Shown here: positions 18,199 to 28,182 of the stretch, one piece after another
How the letters are laid out: every line of letters begins with the position of its first letter
Numbering within the stretch: position 1 is the stretch's first letter
NCBI RefSeq assembly: GCF_014205275.1
Contig: NZ_JACHND010000001.1
Location: 3,410,001 to 3,474,000, forward strand
Origin: Sphaerisporangium siamense
GTDB lineage: Bacteria; Actinomycetota; Actinomycetes; Streptosporangiales; Streptosporangiaceae
DNA length: 64,000 nt
Reading direction: 5' to 3'
Notes under the pieces: model-generated
The model's input: the letters and a program-made list of their open reading frames with translations, nothing else
The model's database searches: none
Told to the model about the DNA's origin: nothing
Position numbers and translations under genes: made by a program

Positions 18199-18228
18199 TA
18201 CGGAAAGGCGATCCTGCGCCTTTCCGTA
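18199..18228. promoter_or_regulatory. 12-bp perfect inverted repeat in divergent promoter region
   Basis: TACGGAAAGGCG (18199-18210) and CGCCTTTCCGTA (18217-18228) are separated by ATCCTG. It lies between the divergent Crp-type and binding-domain genes, so an operator is more likely than a terminator. Confidence 0.5.
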
Positions 18229-18320
18229 ATATCCGGAGAGGTGGCAGCGCACGCCTTTACAGTGGTCGGCGGGTACGCCAAAGTTGGCCATATCGACGCG
18301 AAATCCGGCCGGGGGTCAGG

Positions 18321-19415
18321 TTGAAAGGCAGGAACACCCGAGTCAGGGACCTCTTCGGCGATCTGGCCGTATCACTGGTGAGCGGCGTGATTCTGGCGCT
18401 GGCGGCGCAGGCGTTGGCGACGGCGGCATTGCCGGCCATGGCCGGACCGATGGTGGCGTGGTCGTTCGCCGTGGCGGTGCCGGTCGCGGGGGCACTGGGG
18501 TTCTTCGCCGCGCGCCGCCTCTATGGCAGTCAAGATCAGGCGTTCATCGTGGTGTCGGCGTTCACCCATACGCGGTGGCTTGGCGACGTGCTCGACGATC
18601 TCTCACGGACGCTCGACCGCCATGGGATCGATTTGGTGGTGAAGCTTCCCTCGTATGACCACAGTGGTCAGAACCAACGTCTGCACCTGGCGTCGCTGCG
18701 GAAAAGAAAGCGCTCTTACATGGGCGGATTCATCATCGCCGCGCATCCGGAGCGGACGGCCCGCGACCTGAGGGAGTTCTGCGAGGCACTCGGACGGCCC
18801 GTGGTCTTCATGGACGTCAGGCCCTTTCTCGACGTCGAACACTATCCCTCCGGCACGGCGTTCGTCGGCTGCGATTCCGCTGAGATCGGTGAGAAGGCCG
18901 CGCACTGGGTCGCCGAGGAGCTCACCGGTCGGCAGGTGGCCAACCCGGCCGTGCTCGTCATCAGCGAGGACACGCTGGCGCTGCGGCACGAGACGTTCGC
19001 CGACCGGCTCAAGGGGCAGATGCCCTCCGCGAGGGTCGACATCAACCTGAGGGGCTACGTGCAGCGTCCTCGGACGCGGGAGATCGTCGGCCACCACCTG
19101 CGCCGCCTGGAACAGGGACAAAGTCTGGACGCCATCTTCTGTACGAACGACGAGATGGCGCTGGGGGCGGTGGACGCGGTGCAGGAGTACGTGGCCGGAG
19201 GCAGACGCCTCGACGGACTGGTGATCATCGGTGTGGACGGCATCGGTGAGGCGGTGGCGCTGATCGACGCGGACACCACCCCGTTCCGGGCGACGATCTC
19301 TCAGGACACGCGCAGGATCGTCGAGGTCGCGGTCGACGCACTGTTGAGAATGCGCTCAGGGCACCGTGTCACGACGGAGACCTTCGTGCCGACGGCGGTC
19401 TATCCGAAGGAGTGA
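18321..19415 (+). CDS. membrane-anchored LacI/periplasmic-binding-like sugar-binding protein
   Basis: A 364-residue protein. Two N-terminal hydrophobic helices (about residues 13-70: VSLVSGVILALAAQALAT and WSFAVAVPVAGALGFFAA) are followed by a type I periplasmic-binding fold as in LacI effector domains: FVGCDSAEIGEKAAHWVAEE, AIFCTNDEMALGAVDAVQ, LVIIGVDGIGEAV, FRATISQDTRRIVEVAVDALL. There is no helix-turn-helix, lipobox or transporter neighbour, so it is neither a classical repressor nor a standard ABC binding protein. With two helices the binding domain would face the cytoplasm. The TTG start has GGGGG five bases before. It may be a membrane-tethered metabolite sensor. Confidence 0.75.
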   Translation: MKGRNTRVRDLFGDLAVSLVSGVILALAAQALATAALPAMAGPMVAWSFAVAVPVAGALGFFAARRLYGSQDQAFIVVSAFTHTRWLGDVLDDLSRTLDRHGIDLVVKLPSYDHSGQNQRLHLASLRKRKRSYMGGFIIAAHPERTARDLREFCEALGRPVVFMDVRPFLDVEHYPSGTAFVGCDSAEIGEKAAHWVAEELTGRQVANPAVLVISEDTLALRHETFADRLKGQMPSARVDINLRGYVQRPRTREIVGHHLRRLEQGQSLDAIFCTNDEMALGAVDAVQEYVAGGRRLDGLVIIGVDGIGEAVALIDADTTPFRATISQDTRRIVEVAVDALLRMRSGHRVTTETFVPTAVYPKE

Positions 19416-19516
19416 TCGTGGGCCCGGTGTGGCGGACGCGCATCTCAAAGACGGCGTTCGCGGGGGAGCGGAGATCCGGGGAGCGGGCGGGCGCGTTTTT
19501 CTGAGCCTTTCGTTCG

Positions 19517-20257
19517 TCAGCGTTGCTCTGCTTTGGCGAACTCGGTCAGGGCTTCGGTGTCGGAGTAGGTGGTGGTGATGTATTCGGCGGTCCAGTTTCT
19601 GATGTCGGGGCAGGTGCTTTCGGTGATCAGGCGGGTGGCGGTGGTGTCGGGATCCATGGGGGTGCGGCGGAGGGTTGCGGCGCCGGTGGTGCTGGTCAGG
19701 AGGGCCCAGTGGGGGCCTGTTGTGCCGTAGGGCATGCCGACCGAGCCGGGGTTGATCACGAGTCTGCGGTCGACGAGCCGGATGAAGGGCATGTGGGTGT
19801 TGCCCAGGACCACGGTGTCGGCGGTGACGTCGGCCAGGACCTCGCTCCATCGGGCGAGTGTGCTGTCGACGAGGATCATCTCGTCGTCACGGCGAGGGGT
19901 GGCGTGGACGAACAGCGTGGTGCCGAGGCGGTCCAGGTCCAGCACCTGGCGGTCGGGCAGGGCGGCGAGCAGGGCGATCTGGTCGTCGCGGAGCTGTTCG
20001 GCCGCCCACTGGCTGATGGGGTACGCGGATGGGCGGCCCTGGCGGGCCTCCACCAGTTCGCGGTCGGCGTTGCCGTTCACCCACAGCGCCCGCGGGCCCA
20101 GTGAGACCAGCAGGTCGAGCGTCTCCACCGGTTGTGGACCCGCGGCCATGTCGCCGGTGAGCACGATCAGGTCGGCGGAGGCGACCTCGGGCTCGGCGAG
20201 CACGGCCTCCAAAGCGGGGAGCACTCCGTGGATGTCAGACAGAACGGCCAGGCGCAT
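19517..20257 (-). CDS. YfcE/MJ0936-type metallophosphoesterase
   Basis: A 246-residue calcineurin-like phosphoesterase. Dinuclear metal motifs occur in order: LAVLSDIHG (residues 3-11), VLTGDMAAGP, WVNGNADRE, VHATPR and LGNTHMPF, ending with INPGSVGMP, typical of the YfcE group. The C-terminal 60 residues extend beyond the core. Family members hydrolyse phosphodiesters, but the substrate is unknown. It is monocistronic and convergent with the binding-domain protein. Confidence 0.9.
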   Translation of the reverse strand: MRLAVLSDIHGVLPALEAVLAEPEVASADLIVLTGDMAAGPQPVETLDLLVSLGPRALWVNGNADRELVEARQGRPSAYPISQWAAEQLRDDQIALLAALPDRQVLDLDRLGTTLFVHATPRRDDEMILVDSTLARWSEVLADVTADTVVLGNTHMPFIRLVDRRLVINPGSVGMPYGTTGPHWALLTSTTGAATLRRTPMDPDTTATRLITESTCPDIRNWTAEYITTTYSDTEALTEFAKAEQR

Positions 20258-20532
20258 GCCCCTACTCTGCCTGCGACGGCCGGCCCGCGGCGCGGCGTTC
20301 GCCGCGGGCGATCGGACGGGTACGCATTCTCTGCTCGCGGCGGCCGCCCGGACGGCCCGGCGTTCGCCGGGGGGAGATCGGGTGGGATCGCGTTCCGTGC
20401 CTGCGACGGCCGCCCCGCGGCCCGCGTTCTTCAGGCGCGAGTGGGTGGACGGGTTGGCGGGTGGGGTGGAGGTTGACAGGGATCGTGGAGTTGTGGGTGG
20501 ACTTGGTGTCGGATCGAAGATTGATTTGAGGG

Positions 20533-21966
20533 ATGGAGAAACCCTCGAAGTCGCGGGCCGGGGCGAGTCGGCGCGCGTTTCTTTCCGCTTCCGCTGTGTC
20601 GGCGGTCGCCGTGCCCCTGGTGGCGGGGCCGGCCTCGGCGGGTGACGGTCGTGTTCCGGGGCCGGGGCGTCCCGTCGCGCGGCAGCGGCCCGACAAGGAC
20701 CTGCGCGAGCTGCTGGGAGAGATCGACCCCGGCCGGATCGAGGCCACGGTGCGGCGGCTGGTCGGGTTCGGCACCCGGCACACGCTGTCGAGCCAGGACG
20801 ACCCGGCGCGCGGCATCGGCGCGGCCACGGCCTGGGTGTACGCGCGATTGCAGGCCGCCGCCGCCGTGTCGGGGGGCCGCATGACCGTGGAGAGGCAGTC
20901 GTTCGTCCAGCCGGTCTCCCCGCGCATCCCGGCGCCGACCACGATCACCAACGTGATCGCCACGCTGCGCGGTGACGCCTCCCCCGAGCGGGTCTACGTG
21001 GTGACCGGCCACCTGGACTCGCGGGTCACCGACGTCATGAACGCCACCGCCGACGCCCCCGGCGCCGACGACGACGCCTCCGGGGTCGCGGTGGTGCTGG
21101 AGCTGGCCCGCGTCTTCGCCACCCGCCGCACCCGCGGCACGCTGGTGTTCGCCGCGGTCTCGGCCGAGGAGCAGGGGTTGTACGGCTCGGCGCACATGGC
21201 CGCGCGGCTCAAGGCGGTGGGCGCGGACGTGCAGGCCATGTTCAGCAACGACATCGTGGGCGCCAGTTCGGCGTGGGACGGCACCCGTCCCGACCCGCGC
21301 ACCGTGCGGCTGTTCGTCGAGGGCGTCCCGACGACCGAGACGCCGGCGGAGGCGTCGATCCGGCAGTCGACCGGCGGCGAGAACGACGGTCCCTCGCGCC
21401 AGCTCGGCCGTTTCGTCCAGAACGTCGCGCAGAACGACGCGACCGGCATGGACGTGCGGGTGATCTGGCGGCGCGACCGGTTCCTGCGCGGCAGCGACCA
21501 CATCTCCTTCCTGCGGGAGGGCTATCCGGCGGCGCGGTTCACCGAGCCGAGGGAGAACTACCACCACGAGCACCAGGACGTCCGCGTCGTGGACGGGGTG
21601 CGGTACGGCGACCTGGTGGAGTTCCTGGACTTCGGGTACATCGCCCGCGTGGCCAGGGTGAACGCGGCGACGCTCTACTCGCTGGCGCAGGGGCCGGGCA
21701 CGCCGAAGAACCTCAGGATCCTCTCGGCGGACCTCACCAACGACACCACCCTCGTGTGGGACCGCGGCGCCGACGCCGGCCTGGCCGGGTACGAGGTGGT
21801 GTGGCGGGAGACGACGGCCCCCGACTGGACGCACGCCATCGACGTCGGCGACGTCACCAGGGCGACGATCGACATCCCCAAGGACGACGTCCAGTTCGGC
21901 CTGCGCGCCCGGGACCGCGACGGCCGGCGCAGCCCGGTCGCCTTCCCCAAGGTGGTCACCTCGTAG
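20533..21966 (+). CDS. Tat-exported M28 family zinc peptidase
   Basis: 477 residues. The twin-arginine signal KSRAGASRRAFLSASAVS precedes a cleavage-like AGPASAG at about residue 36. The M28 catalytic domain has zinc and catalytic residues in TGHLDSR (His), GADDDASG (Asp), SAEEQGLYG (general-base Glu and ligand), SNDIVG (Asp) and NYHHEHQD (His). A C-terminal fibronectin-III-like domain of about 85 residues begins near TPKNLRILSADLTND. It is predicted to be a secreted aminopeptidase. It is monocistronic, with the 21993-22021 hairpin as its terminator. Confidence 0.9.
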   Translation: MEKPSKSRAGASRRAFLSASAVSAVAVPLVAGPASAGDGRVPGPGRPVARQRPDKDLRELLGEIDPGRIEATVRRLVGFGTRHTLSSQDDPARGIGAATAWVYARLQAAAAVSGGRMTVERQSFVQPVSPRIPAPTTITNVIATLRGDASPERVYVVTGHLDSRVTDVMNATADAPGADDDASGVAVVLELARVFATRRTRGTLVFAAVSAEEQGLYGSAHMAARLKAVGADVQAMFSNDIVGASSAWDGTRPDPRTVRLFVEGVPTTETPAEASIRQSTGGENDGPSRQLGRFVQNVAQNDATGMDVRVIWRRDRFLRGSDHISFLREGYPAARFTEPRENYHHEHQDVRVVDGVRYGDLVEFLDFGYIARVARVNAATLYSLAQGPGTPKNLRILSADLTNDTTLVWDRGADAGLAGYEVVWRETTAPDWTHAIDVGDVTRATIDIPKDDVQFGLRARDRDGRRSPVAFPKVVTS

Positions 21967-21992
21967 CGGTCACCCCGCCGATTCCGCGTGCG

Positions 21993-22021
21993 CGCCGCAG
22001 GGGGGACGATCCCCTGCGGCG
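21993..22021 (+). terminator. hairpin terminator after M28 peptidase
   Basis: An 11-bp perfect stem, CGCCGCAGGGG with CCCCTGCGGCG, around a 7-base loop, 27 bases after the stop. Confidence 0.75.
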
Positions 22022-22142
22022 TGTCGCGTCCTGGGCGCGGCCTCGCGCGGCCGTAAATCGTTTGGACAGCGCACTCGGGCGCGGGCCACCATGAAACCTC
22101 CCTGGCAGTCAGGGACCACCCGAGGGCAGAAGGGACCCGCTC

Positions 22143-24803
22143 ATGGAGTCGGCCGAGATCCGCCGCCGCTATCTGCGCTTCTTCTCGGAGCGCGCGCACG
22201 CCATCGTGCCGTCGGCGTCGCTGATCGCCGACGACCCCACCCTCCTGCTGGTCCCGGCCGGCATGGTCCCCTTCAAGCCGTACTTCCTCGGCGCGGCGAG
22301 GCCGCCGGGCCCGCGCCTGGTCAGCGTGCAGAAGTGCGTCCGCACGCCGGACATCGAGGAGGTGGGCAGAACCACCCGGCACGGCACCTTCTTCCAGATG
22401 TGCGGGAACTTCGCCTTCGGCGACTACTTCAAGGAAGGCGCCATCACCTACGCTTGGGAGCTGCTCACGACGTCCGTGGCGGACGGCGGCTACGGGCTCG
22501 ACCCGGAGCGTCTCTGGGTCACCGTGTACCTGGACGACGACGAGGCCGAGCGCATCTGGCGCGAGAAGATCGGCGTGCCCGCCGAGCGCGTCCAGCGCCT
22601 GGGCATGGGCCCGAACTTCTGGTCCATGGGCGTCCCCGGCCCGTGCGGCCCCTGCTCGGAGATCTCCTACGACCGCGGCCCCGAGTTCGGCCCCGAGGGC
22701 GGCCCGGCCGTGAACGACGAGCGGTACATGGAGCTGTGGAACCTCGTCTTCATGCAGTACGAGCGCGGCCCGGGCCAGGGCAAGGAGGACTTCCCGATCC
22801 TCGGCGAGCTGCCGTCGAAGAACATCGACACCGGTCTCGGGCTGGAACGCCTCGCCGTGATCCTCCAGGGCGTGCCCAACATGTTCGAGATCGACACCTC
22901 GCGGGTCGTGATCGACAGGGCCGCCGAGCTGACCGGCGTGCGCTACGGCGCCGCCGAGTCCTCCGACGTCGCGCTGCGCGTGATCTCCGACCACATGCGC
23001 ACGTCGGTGATGCTGATCGGCGACGGCGTCGTCCCCGGCAACGAGGGCCGCGGCTACGTCCTGCGCCGCGTCATGCGCCGGGCGATCCGCGCCGCCCGCC
23101 TGCTCGGCGCCACGGATCCCGTCGTCCAGGAGCTGGTGGACACGGTCATCGGGTCGATGGGCGAGCAGTACCCCGAGCTCGTCGCCGACCGCGAGCGCGT
23201 GCGGACGGTCGCGCGCGCGGAGGAGGCGGCGTTCCTCAAGACGCTGAAGGCCGGCACGGCCATCCTCGACGCCGCGGTCGCCGAGACCAGAAGCCGCGGC
23301 GGCGCCGTCCTGGCCGGGGACAAGGCGTTCCAGCTCCACGACACGTGGGGCTTCCCGATCGACCTCACGCTGGAGATGGCGGCCGAGCAGGGCCTGTCCG
23401 TGGACGAGGACGGCTTCCGCCGCCTGATGAAGGAGCAGCGCGAGCGCGCCAAGGCCGACGCCAGGGCCAAGAAGACCGGCCACGCCGACCTGTCGGCCTA
23501 CCGCGAGGTCGCCGCCGGGCGCACCGATTTCACCGGGTACGTCGCCACCGAGGGCGAGGCGACGGTCGTCGGCCTGCTCGTGGAGGGCGTCCCCTCGCTG
23601 GCCGCCGTCGAGGGCGACACGGTCGAGGTCGTCCTGGACCGCACCCCCTTCTACGCCGAGGGCGGCGGCCAGCTCGCCGACCAGGGCAGAATCCGCCTGG
23701 AGTCCGGCGCGGTGATCGAGGTCCGCGACGTCCAGCGGCCGGTCCCGGGCGTGACCGTCCACAAGGGGGTCGTCCAGGTCGGGGAGGTCACGGTCGGCGC
23801 GCCCGCCCACGCCGCGATCGACGTCGCACGCCGCCGCGCCATCGCCCGCGCGCACACCGCCACCCACCTCACCCACCAGGCCCTGCGCGACGCGCTCGGG
23901 CCGACCGCGTCGCAGGCGGGTTCGGAGAACGCGCCCGGCCGCTTCCGCTTCGACTTCGGGTCGCCCTCGGCGGTGCCCGGCTCGGTGCTGACCGACGTCG
24001 AGCAGAAGATCAACGAGGTGCTGTCCCGCGAGCTGGACGTCGAGGCCGAAATCATGGGCCTGGAGGAGGCCCGGCGGCAGGGCGCGATCGCCGAGTTCGG
24101 TGAGAAGTACGGCGAGCGGGTGCGCGTGGTCACGATCGGCGACTTCTCCAAGGAGCTGTGCGGCGGCACGCACGTGCGCAACACCGCCCAACTGGGGCTC
24201 GTGAAGCTGCTCGGCGAGTCGTCGATCGGCTCGGGCGTGCGCCGCGTCGAGGCGCTGGTGGGCCTGGACGCCTACGACTTCCTGGCCCGCGAGCACACGG
24301 TCGTCGCCCGGCTCCAGGAGCTGGTCAAGGGCCGTGCCGAGGAACTGCCCGAGCGCGTCGCGGCGATGCTCGGCCGGCTCAGGGACGCCGAGAAGGAGAT
24401 CGAGAAGTTCCGCGCCGAGAAGGTGCTGCGCGCGGGCGCGGGCCTCGCCGAGGGGGCCAAGGACGTCAAGGGTGTCGCGCTCGTCGTCGGGCGGGCCCCG
24501 GACGGCACGGACGCCGACGACCTGCGCACGCTGGTCTTCGACGTACGTGACCGCCTGGGGGGCCGTTCGGCCGTGGTGGCCCTGTTCGCCGCGGCGAACG
24601 GCCGCCCGCTGACGGTCGTCGCCACCAACGAGGCGGCCCGGGAACGCGGCCTGGCCGCCGGCGAGCTGGTCCGCGCCGCGGCCGCGGCGTTGGGCGGCGG
24701 CGGTGGCGGCAGGCCGGACGTCGCCCAGGGCGGCGGCCAGGACTCCGGTGCCATCCCGGAGGCGATGACGACCGTCGAGCGTCTGGTCGCCGAGAAGGCG
24801 TGA
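22143..24803 (+). CDS. alaS: alanyl-tRNA synthetase
   Basis: 886 residues, full length. Class II catalytic core (1 to about 250) with [20 protein letters not shown] (motif 1-2 region) and [13 protein letters not shown] (motif 3). The editing domain zinc site is HTATHLTHQ with CGGTHVRN. The C-Ala domain follows, ending in a Gly-rich segment [16 protein letters not shown]. It charges tRNA-Ala and clears mischarged Ser and Gly. The ATG follows AGAAGGGA. In most actinobacteria alaS sits before ruvX and mltG; here it is alone, so it could be a relocated or second copy. No T-box is visible upstream. Confidence 0.96.
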   Translation: MESAEIRRRYLRFFSERAHAIVPSASLIADDPTLLLVPAGMVPFKPYFLGAARPPGPRLVSVQKCVRTPDIEEVGRTTRHGTFFQMCGNFAFGDYFKEGAITYAWELLTTSVADGGYGLDPERLWVTVYLDDDEAERIWREKIGVPAERVQRLGMGPNFWSMGVPGPCGPCSEISYDRGPEFGPEGGPAVNDERYMELWNLVFMQYERGPGQGKEDFPILGELPSKNIDTGLGLERLAVILQGVPNMFEIDTSRVVIDRAAELTGVRYGAAESSDVALRVISDHMRTSVMLIGDGVVPGNEGRGYVLRRVMRRAIRAARLLGATDPVVQELVDTVIGSMGEQYPELVADRERVRTVARAEEAAFLKTLKAGTAILDAAVAETRSRGGAVLAGDKAFQLHDTWGFPIDLTLEMAAEQGLSVDEDGFRRLMKEQRERAKADARAKKTGHADLSAYREVAAGRTDFTGYVATEGEATVVGLLVEGVPSLAAVEGDTVEVVLDRTPFYAEGGGQLADQGRIRLESGAVIEVRDVQRPVPGVTVHKGVVQVGEVTVGAPAHAAIDVARRRAIARAHTATHLTHQALRDALGPTASQAGSENAPGRFRFDFGSPSAVPGSVLTDVEQKINEVLSRELDVEAEIMGLEEARRQGAIAEFGEKYGERVRVVTIGDFSKELCGGTHVRNTAQLGLVKLLGESSIGSGVRRVEALVGLDAYDFLAREHTVVARLQELVKGRAEELPERVAAMLGRLRDAEKEIEKFRAEKVLRAGAGLAEGAKDVKGVALVVGRAPDGTDADDLRTLVFDVRDRLGGRSAVVALFAAANGRPLTVVATNEAARERGLAAGELVRAAAAALGGGGGGRPDVAQGGGQDSGAIPEAMTTVERLVAEKA

Positions 24804-24808
24804 CCCCG

Positions 24809-24829
24809 CCGTGCCGTGAAGCGGCACGG
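24809..24829 (+). terminator. hairpin after alaS
   Basis: CCGTGCCG with CGGCACGG around TGAAG, 6 bases after the stop. Confidence 0.6.
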
Positions 24830-24869
24830 TCCCGGCCGCCGTCTCAGAAGGCCCTCCATGAGCACGGAA

Positions 24870-24904
24870 ACCGGCCGCGCACTGGCATGAGTCGCGCGGC
24901 CGGT
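24870..24904 (+). terminator. second hairpin downstream of alaS
   Basis: ACCGGCCGCGC pairs with GCGCGGCCGGT, an 11-bp stem with a 13-base loop. Tandem hairpins isolate alaS from the next gene. Confidence 0.5.
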
Positions 24905-25025
24905 CGGGGTGGGGGCGGTACGTCCAGAGCTGGTGAGAATCTCCAGATAAGGTGCCCGCGGTTGGGGGAATCCTAGGAGTGCGCTTACCGACGCTTACCA
25001 GGGCTTACCGAGAGAGGGCCGGCCG

Positions 25026-26231
25026 ATGCGGGAGCACGGGTACGCCGTCGTCGATGTGGAGACGACCGGGTTACGGCCCGCGTGGCATGACCGGGTCGTG
25101 GAGGTGGGCGTCGTCCAGGTGGACGGCTCCGGGCGGGTCACCGGGGAGTGGGGCACGCTCGTCAACCCCGGGCGCGACCTCGGCCCGCAGCGCATCCACC
25201 GCATCTCCGCCGCCGACGTCCGCCACGCCCCGTCCTTCGCCGACATCGCCGGCACGCTGGCGGGGCTGCTGCGCGGGCGGGTCGTGTGCGCGCACAACCT
25301 GCCCTTCGACCTGCTGTTCCTGTCGAGCGAGTTCGCCCGGCTCGGGGCGGAGGCGCCGCTGCGCCCCGAGGCGGGCGTGTGCACGATGCGGTGGGCGCCG
25401 CACTTCATGCCCGGCGCGCCGCGCAACCTCGCCGGGTGCTGCGCGCTCGCGGAGGTCGACCTGAGCGGCCACCATGACGCCGTCGTGGACGCCCGCGCCG
25501 CCGCCGGACTGCTCGGCCACTACATCGCGCGCGCCGGGGAACGGGTGCCGTGGCAGGGTCTGTTCGCGGGCTCGGCGGCGGCGCCCTGGCCCGATCTGAC
25601 CGGCGCGGCGGCCCCGGTGCGGCGCGGCGTGTCCGCCGACCGCGACACCCCCTTCCTGGAGCGCATCCTGGACAGGATGCCGCGCGTCCCCGAGCCCGCC
25701 GTGGCCGACTCCTACCTGGCCCTGCTCGACCAGGCGCTCCTGGACCACCACATCTCCCCGACCGAGGCCGACGCCCTGGTGGACTTCGCCGCCCTGATGG
25801 GGCTCGGCCGCGCCGACCTCGGACGCCTGCACCTGGACTACCTGGCCGCGCTGGTCCGGGCGGCCATGGCGGAGGGCGAGGCGACCGACGCGCACCGCGA
25901 GGAGTTCGCGCACGTCACTCGGATTCTCGGCCTGCCGGGCGACGCGCCCGCGCGGGTCGCGGCGGGTGAGGGACGGCCGCGGCCGGGCGTCCCTTTCCGG
26001 CTGGAGCAGGGCGACATGGTGGCGTTCACCGGCGAGACCGAGGAGGAGCGCGCGGTGTGGGAGGCGCGCGCCCGCGTCGCCGGGTACGTCCCGCACCCGC
26101 GGGTGACCCGGCAGGTGAGGCTGCTGGTCGCCGCCGACCCCGACACGCTGTCGCGCAAGGCCCGCACCGCCCGCATCTACGGCGTGCCGATCGTCACCAC
26201 GGAGGCGTTCCTGCGCATGACCGGCCGGTAG
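25026..26231 (+). CDS. DnaQ-like 3'-5' exonuclease with C-terminal BRCT domain
   Basis: 401 residues. The DEDDh exonuclease domain (1 to about 165) has AVVDVETTGL (Asp, Glu), HNLPFDLLFL (Asp) and HHDAVVDARAA (His, Asp). The middle helical domain (about 215-300) resembles TerB-like or linker regions. The C-terminal 75 residues (GDMVAFTGETEEERAVWEAR to the end) fit a BRCT domain, as in DNA ligase and replication proteins. It likely acts in proofreading-like trimming or repair. It is monocistronic, and its stop is 15 bases from the convergent DUF2326 gene. Confidence 0.88.
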   Translation: MREHGYAVVDVETTGLRPAWHDRVVEVGVVQVDGSGRVTGEWGTLVNPGRDLGPQRIHRISAADVRHAPSFADIAGTLAGLLRGRVVCAHNLPFDLLFLSSEFARLGAEAPLRPEAGVCTMRWAPHFMPGAPRNLAGCCALAEVDLSGHHDAVVDARAAAGLLGHYIARAGERVPWQGLFAGSAAAPWPDLTGAAAPVRRGVSADRDTPFLERILDRMPRVPEPAVADSYLALLDQALLDHHISPTEADALVDFAALMGLGRADLGRLHLDYLAALVRAAMAEGEATDAHREEFAHVTRILGLPGDAPARVAAGEGRPRPGVPFRLEQGDMVAFTGETEEERAVWEARARVAGYVPHPRVTRQVRLLVAADPDTLSRKARTARIYGVPIVTTEAFLRMTGR

Positions 26232-26246
26232 CGCGTCGTCGTCCGG

Positions 26247-27941
26247 TCAGTAGCGCACGCCGAACAGGCCGCCGTCGTCGCGTGCCTCGGTCATCTCCGC
26301 GCACAGGTGGTGGTCGAGGCCGGGACGGATCCGCAGCGCGTCCTCCAGCCGGTCGGAGTTCAGCGTCGTGACGTACTGCAGCCGCTCCGCGGCGCAGACC
26401 TCCGCGGCGAGCGCCAGCGCTGCGGCGACCTGGCCGATGTCGACGTGCTCGAAGACGTGGCTGTCGTGGACGAGGAAGTCCGGGCCGTGCCCGGCGCGCT
26501 TGGCCGTCACCGCCATGCACAGGTCGAAGCAGAACAGCGCCATGCAGCGGACGCCGGATGTCACGTTCCCGCCGATGGCGGGCGTGAACTTGTAGCCGGA
26601 GCGCCCCGCCTCGATGGTCAGCGCGGCCGGGCGCGCCTCGCCGTACAGGCGGCGCGCGAACGTGGCGAACATCCGCGAGACCTCCCTGACGTGGTCGCGC
26701 CGGTCGTGCAGGTCGGCGTTGATCTGCAGCTCCAACTCGGCGGAGCGCATCTGCAGGTGCCTGCTGCTGTTGCCCCAGCGCTCGACGATGGAGCGGCGCT
26801 CGGCCAGCTCGCTCAGGCGGCCGTCGAGGACGGCGAGCTGGCGTTGCAGCTCGGCGTAGGTCTCGAAGGCGCCGTCGGCCGCCAGCAGGCGCATCAGCCC
26901 GGCCCGCTCCCGGTCCAGGTCGGCGAGCTCGGCGCGCTCGCGGGAGATCTCGCCGAGCAGCCGGACGCGCTCGGCCTCCAGATACCCGCGCCGGTTGGCC
27001 ACGACGGACCGGTGGAACGCCTCGACCTCCTCGAACCGCCGGGTGACCTGGCCGGGGAGCACGAAGGCCAGCTCGTCGAAGACCTGGCGCAGGTAGTCGT
27101 GGCCGGGCAGGACGTCCTCGTCCCGCGAGATGGCGGCCTCGACGTCCTTGACGCCGCGCTCGGTGACCACCAGGTGGTCGTTGATCTCGCGGATCCTGCG
27201 GCTCAGCTCGTCGGCGCGCTCCCGGTGCCAGGCGTAGCGTCCGGCGACGCGGAAGTCCACCATCTCGCCGGCCAGGGCCTCGCGCCGGCTCTGCAGCGCG
27301 CGGATCTGGGCGTCCAGGTCGTCGCCCCGGCCGAGCGCCATGCCCATGACGGACTCTTTGGCGATCTTCCGCAGCTCGCGCAGGTCGCGGCCGGTCTCGC
27401 TCACCTCGCGCACCTTCGTCACCAGGCCGACGTCCAGGGCGAACAGGTGGGCCAGCATGGGCTGGGTGTCGATGACGCGCTGCTTGCGGTGGGTCTCGGT
27501 CGGCGAGGAGAAGCCTCCGGCGGCGACGTCGCGCAGGTAGTAGGCCGCCAGGGAGCGGAAGGACGGCTCGCCGCCCCCGCCTGTCAGCCCGAACAGGCCC
27601 TTGCCGAGATAGCCGCGGAACTTCTGCAGCCGCATCGCGACCTCGTTGACCTGGGCCGACGCCAGGTTGCCCGCGCTGCGGGTGATCGTCCTCGGCTGGC
27701 CGAACAGGTCCAGGGTGAGGCCGAACTCCGCGTGCGCCAGCTCGGCGCGGCGCAGCGGGTGCCCCGGGCGGACGTCGGCGCCGAGCAGGAAGTCCAGGAC
27801 GCGGACGAAGCTGGTCTTGCCGACCGGGTTCCTGTCATCCCTGCCCGCCGTCCTGCTCCTGCGGGCGACCGCGATGTTCAGGCCGTCTCGGAAGTCCGCC
27901 TCCTTGAACTCGGGGAGGTCGCTCTTGAGCTCATGCAGCAC
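26247..27941 (-). CDS. ABC-three-component system ATPase (DUF2326, SMC-like)
   Basis: 564 residues. The N-terminal ABC half has Walker A NPVGKTSFVRVLDFLLG (about residue 40). A long coiled-coil follows (about 165-430), and the C-terminal DUF2326 half has VTSGVRCMALFCFDLCMAV and the Walker B-like FLVHDSHVFEHVD. This SMC/Rad50-type arrangement is the ATPase of ABC-3C systems, predicted anti-invader modules. GTG 27941 overlaps the end of the middle-component gene by 11 bases. It probably senses or remodels DNA ends and licenses the effector. Confidence 0.88.
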   Translation of the reverse strand: MLHELKSDLPEFKEADFRDGLNIAVARRSRTAGRDDRNPVGKTSFVRVLDFLLGADVRPGHPLRRAELAHAEFGLTLDLFGQPRTITRSAGNLASAQVNEVAMRLQKFRGYLGKGLFGLTGGGGEPSFRSLAAYYLRDVAAGGFSSPTETHRKQRVIDTQPMLAHLFALDVGLVTKVREVSETGRDLRELRKIAKESVMGMALGRGDDLDAQIRALQSRREALAGEMVDFRVAGRYAWHRERADELSRRIREINDHLVVTERGVKDVEAAISRDEDVLPGHDYLRQVFDELAFVLPGQVTRRFEEVEAFHRSVVANRRGYLEAERVRLLGEISRERAELADLDRERAGLMRLLAADGAFETYAELQRQLAVLDGRLSELAERRSIVERWGNSSRHLQMRSAELELQINADLHDRRDHVREVSRMFATFARRLYGEARPAALTIEAGRSGYKFTPAIGGNVTSGVRCMALFCFDLCMAVTAKRAGHGPDFLVHDSHVFEHVDIGQVAAALALAAEVCAAERLQYVTTLNSDRLEDALRIRPGLDHHLCAEMTEARDDGGLFGVRY

Positions 27942-28182
27942 GGCTCTTCCTCATCAGCTCTCCGTTACGCTGCTCGACGGCCCCGAGCGCGTAAAGGACG
28001 TCCAGGGCCAGCGAGAACCACCAGAACGGCAGTGCGGATCGCATTCCGCGGGCCGACCGCCACTCCAGCACCCGGTCCCACACCACGCTCACGGTGCCGG
28101 GACGTTCGAGCTGGATCAATATCTGCGCACCGACGGCGAGCAGTGCCTGGTCGGTTGGTATGGCCTTAGAAGGAAGCAGCAC
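27931..28182 (-). CDS. ABC-three-component system middle component (MC6-like)
   Basis: 83 residues from GTG 28182 (VLLPSKAIPTDQALLAVGAQ). Small winged-helix-like middle component: ILIQLERPGTVSVVWDRVLE, then FSLALDVLYALGAVEQRNG. It overlaps the upstream effector gene by 17 bases and the downstream ATPase gene by 11, so all three are translated together. Middle components bridge the ATPase and CTD protein (family knowledge). Confidence 0.85.
   Translation of the reverse strand: MLLPSKAIPTDQALLAVGAQILIQLERPGTVSVVWDRVLEWRSARGMRSALPFWWFSLALDVLYALGAVEQRNGELMRKSRAA

Noticed and set aside
18321-19415. LacI-family repressor
   Set aside because: The effector-binding fold is present, but there is no helix-turn-helix; two membrane helices take its place.
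20431-21834. Long minus-strand frame opposite the M28 peptidase
   Set aside because: Arg/Gly/His-rich translation without motifs, lying opposite a clear zinc peptidase.
22100-24827. Very long open frame opposite alaS
   Set aside because: It runs antisense to an intact, highly conserved synthetase; the translation is compositionally biased with no recognisable domain. High GC removes stop codons.
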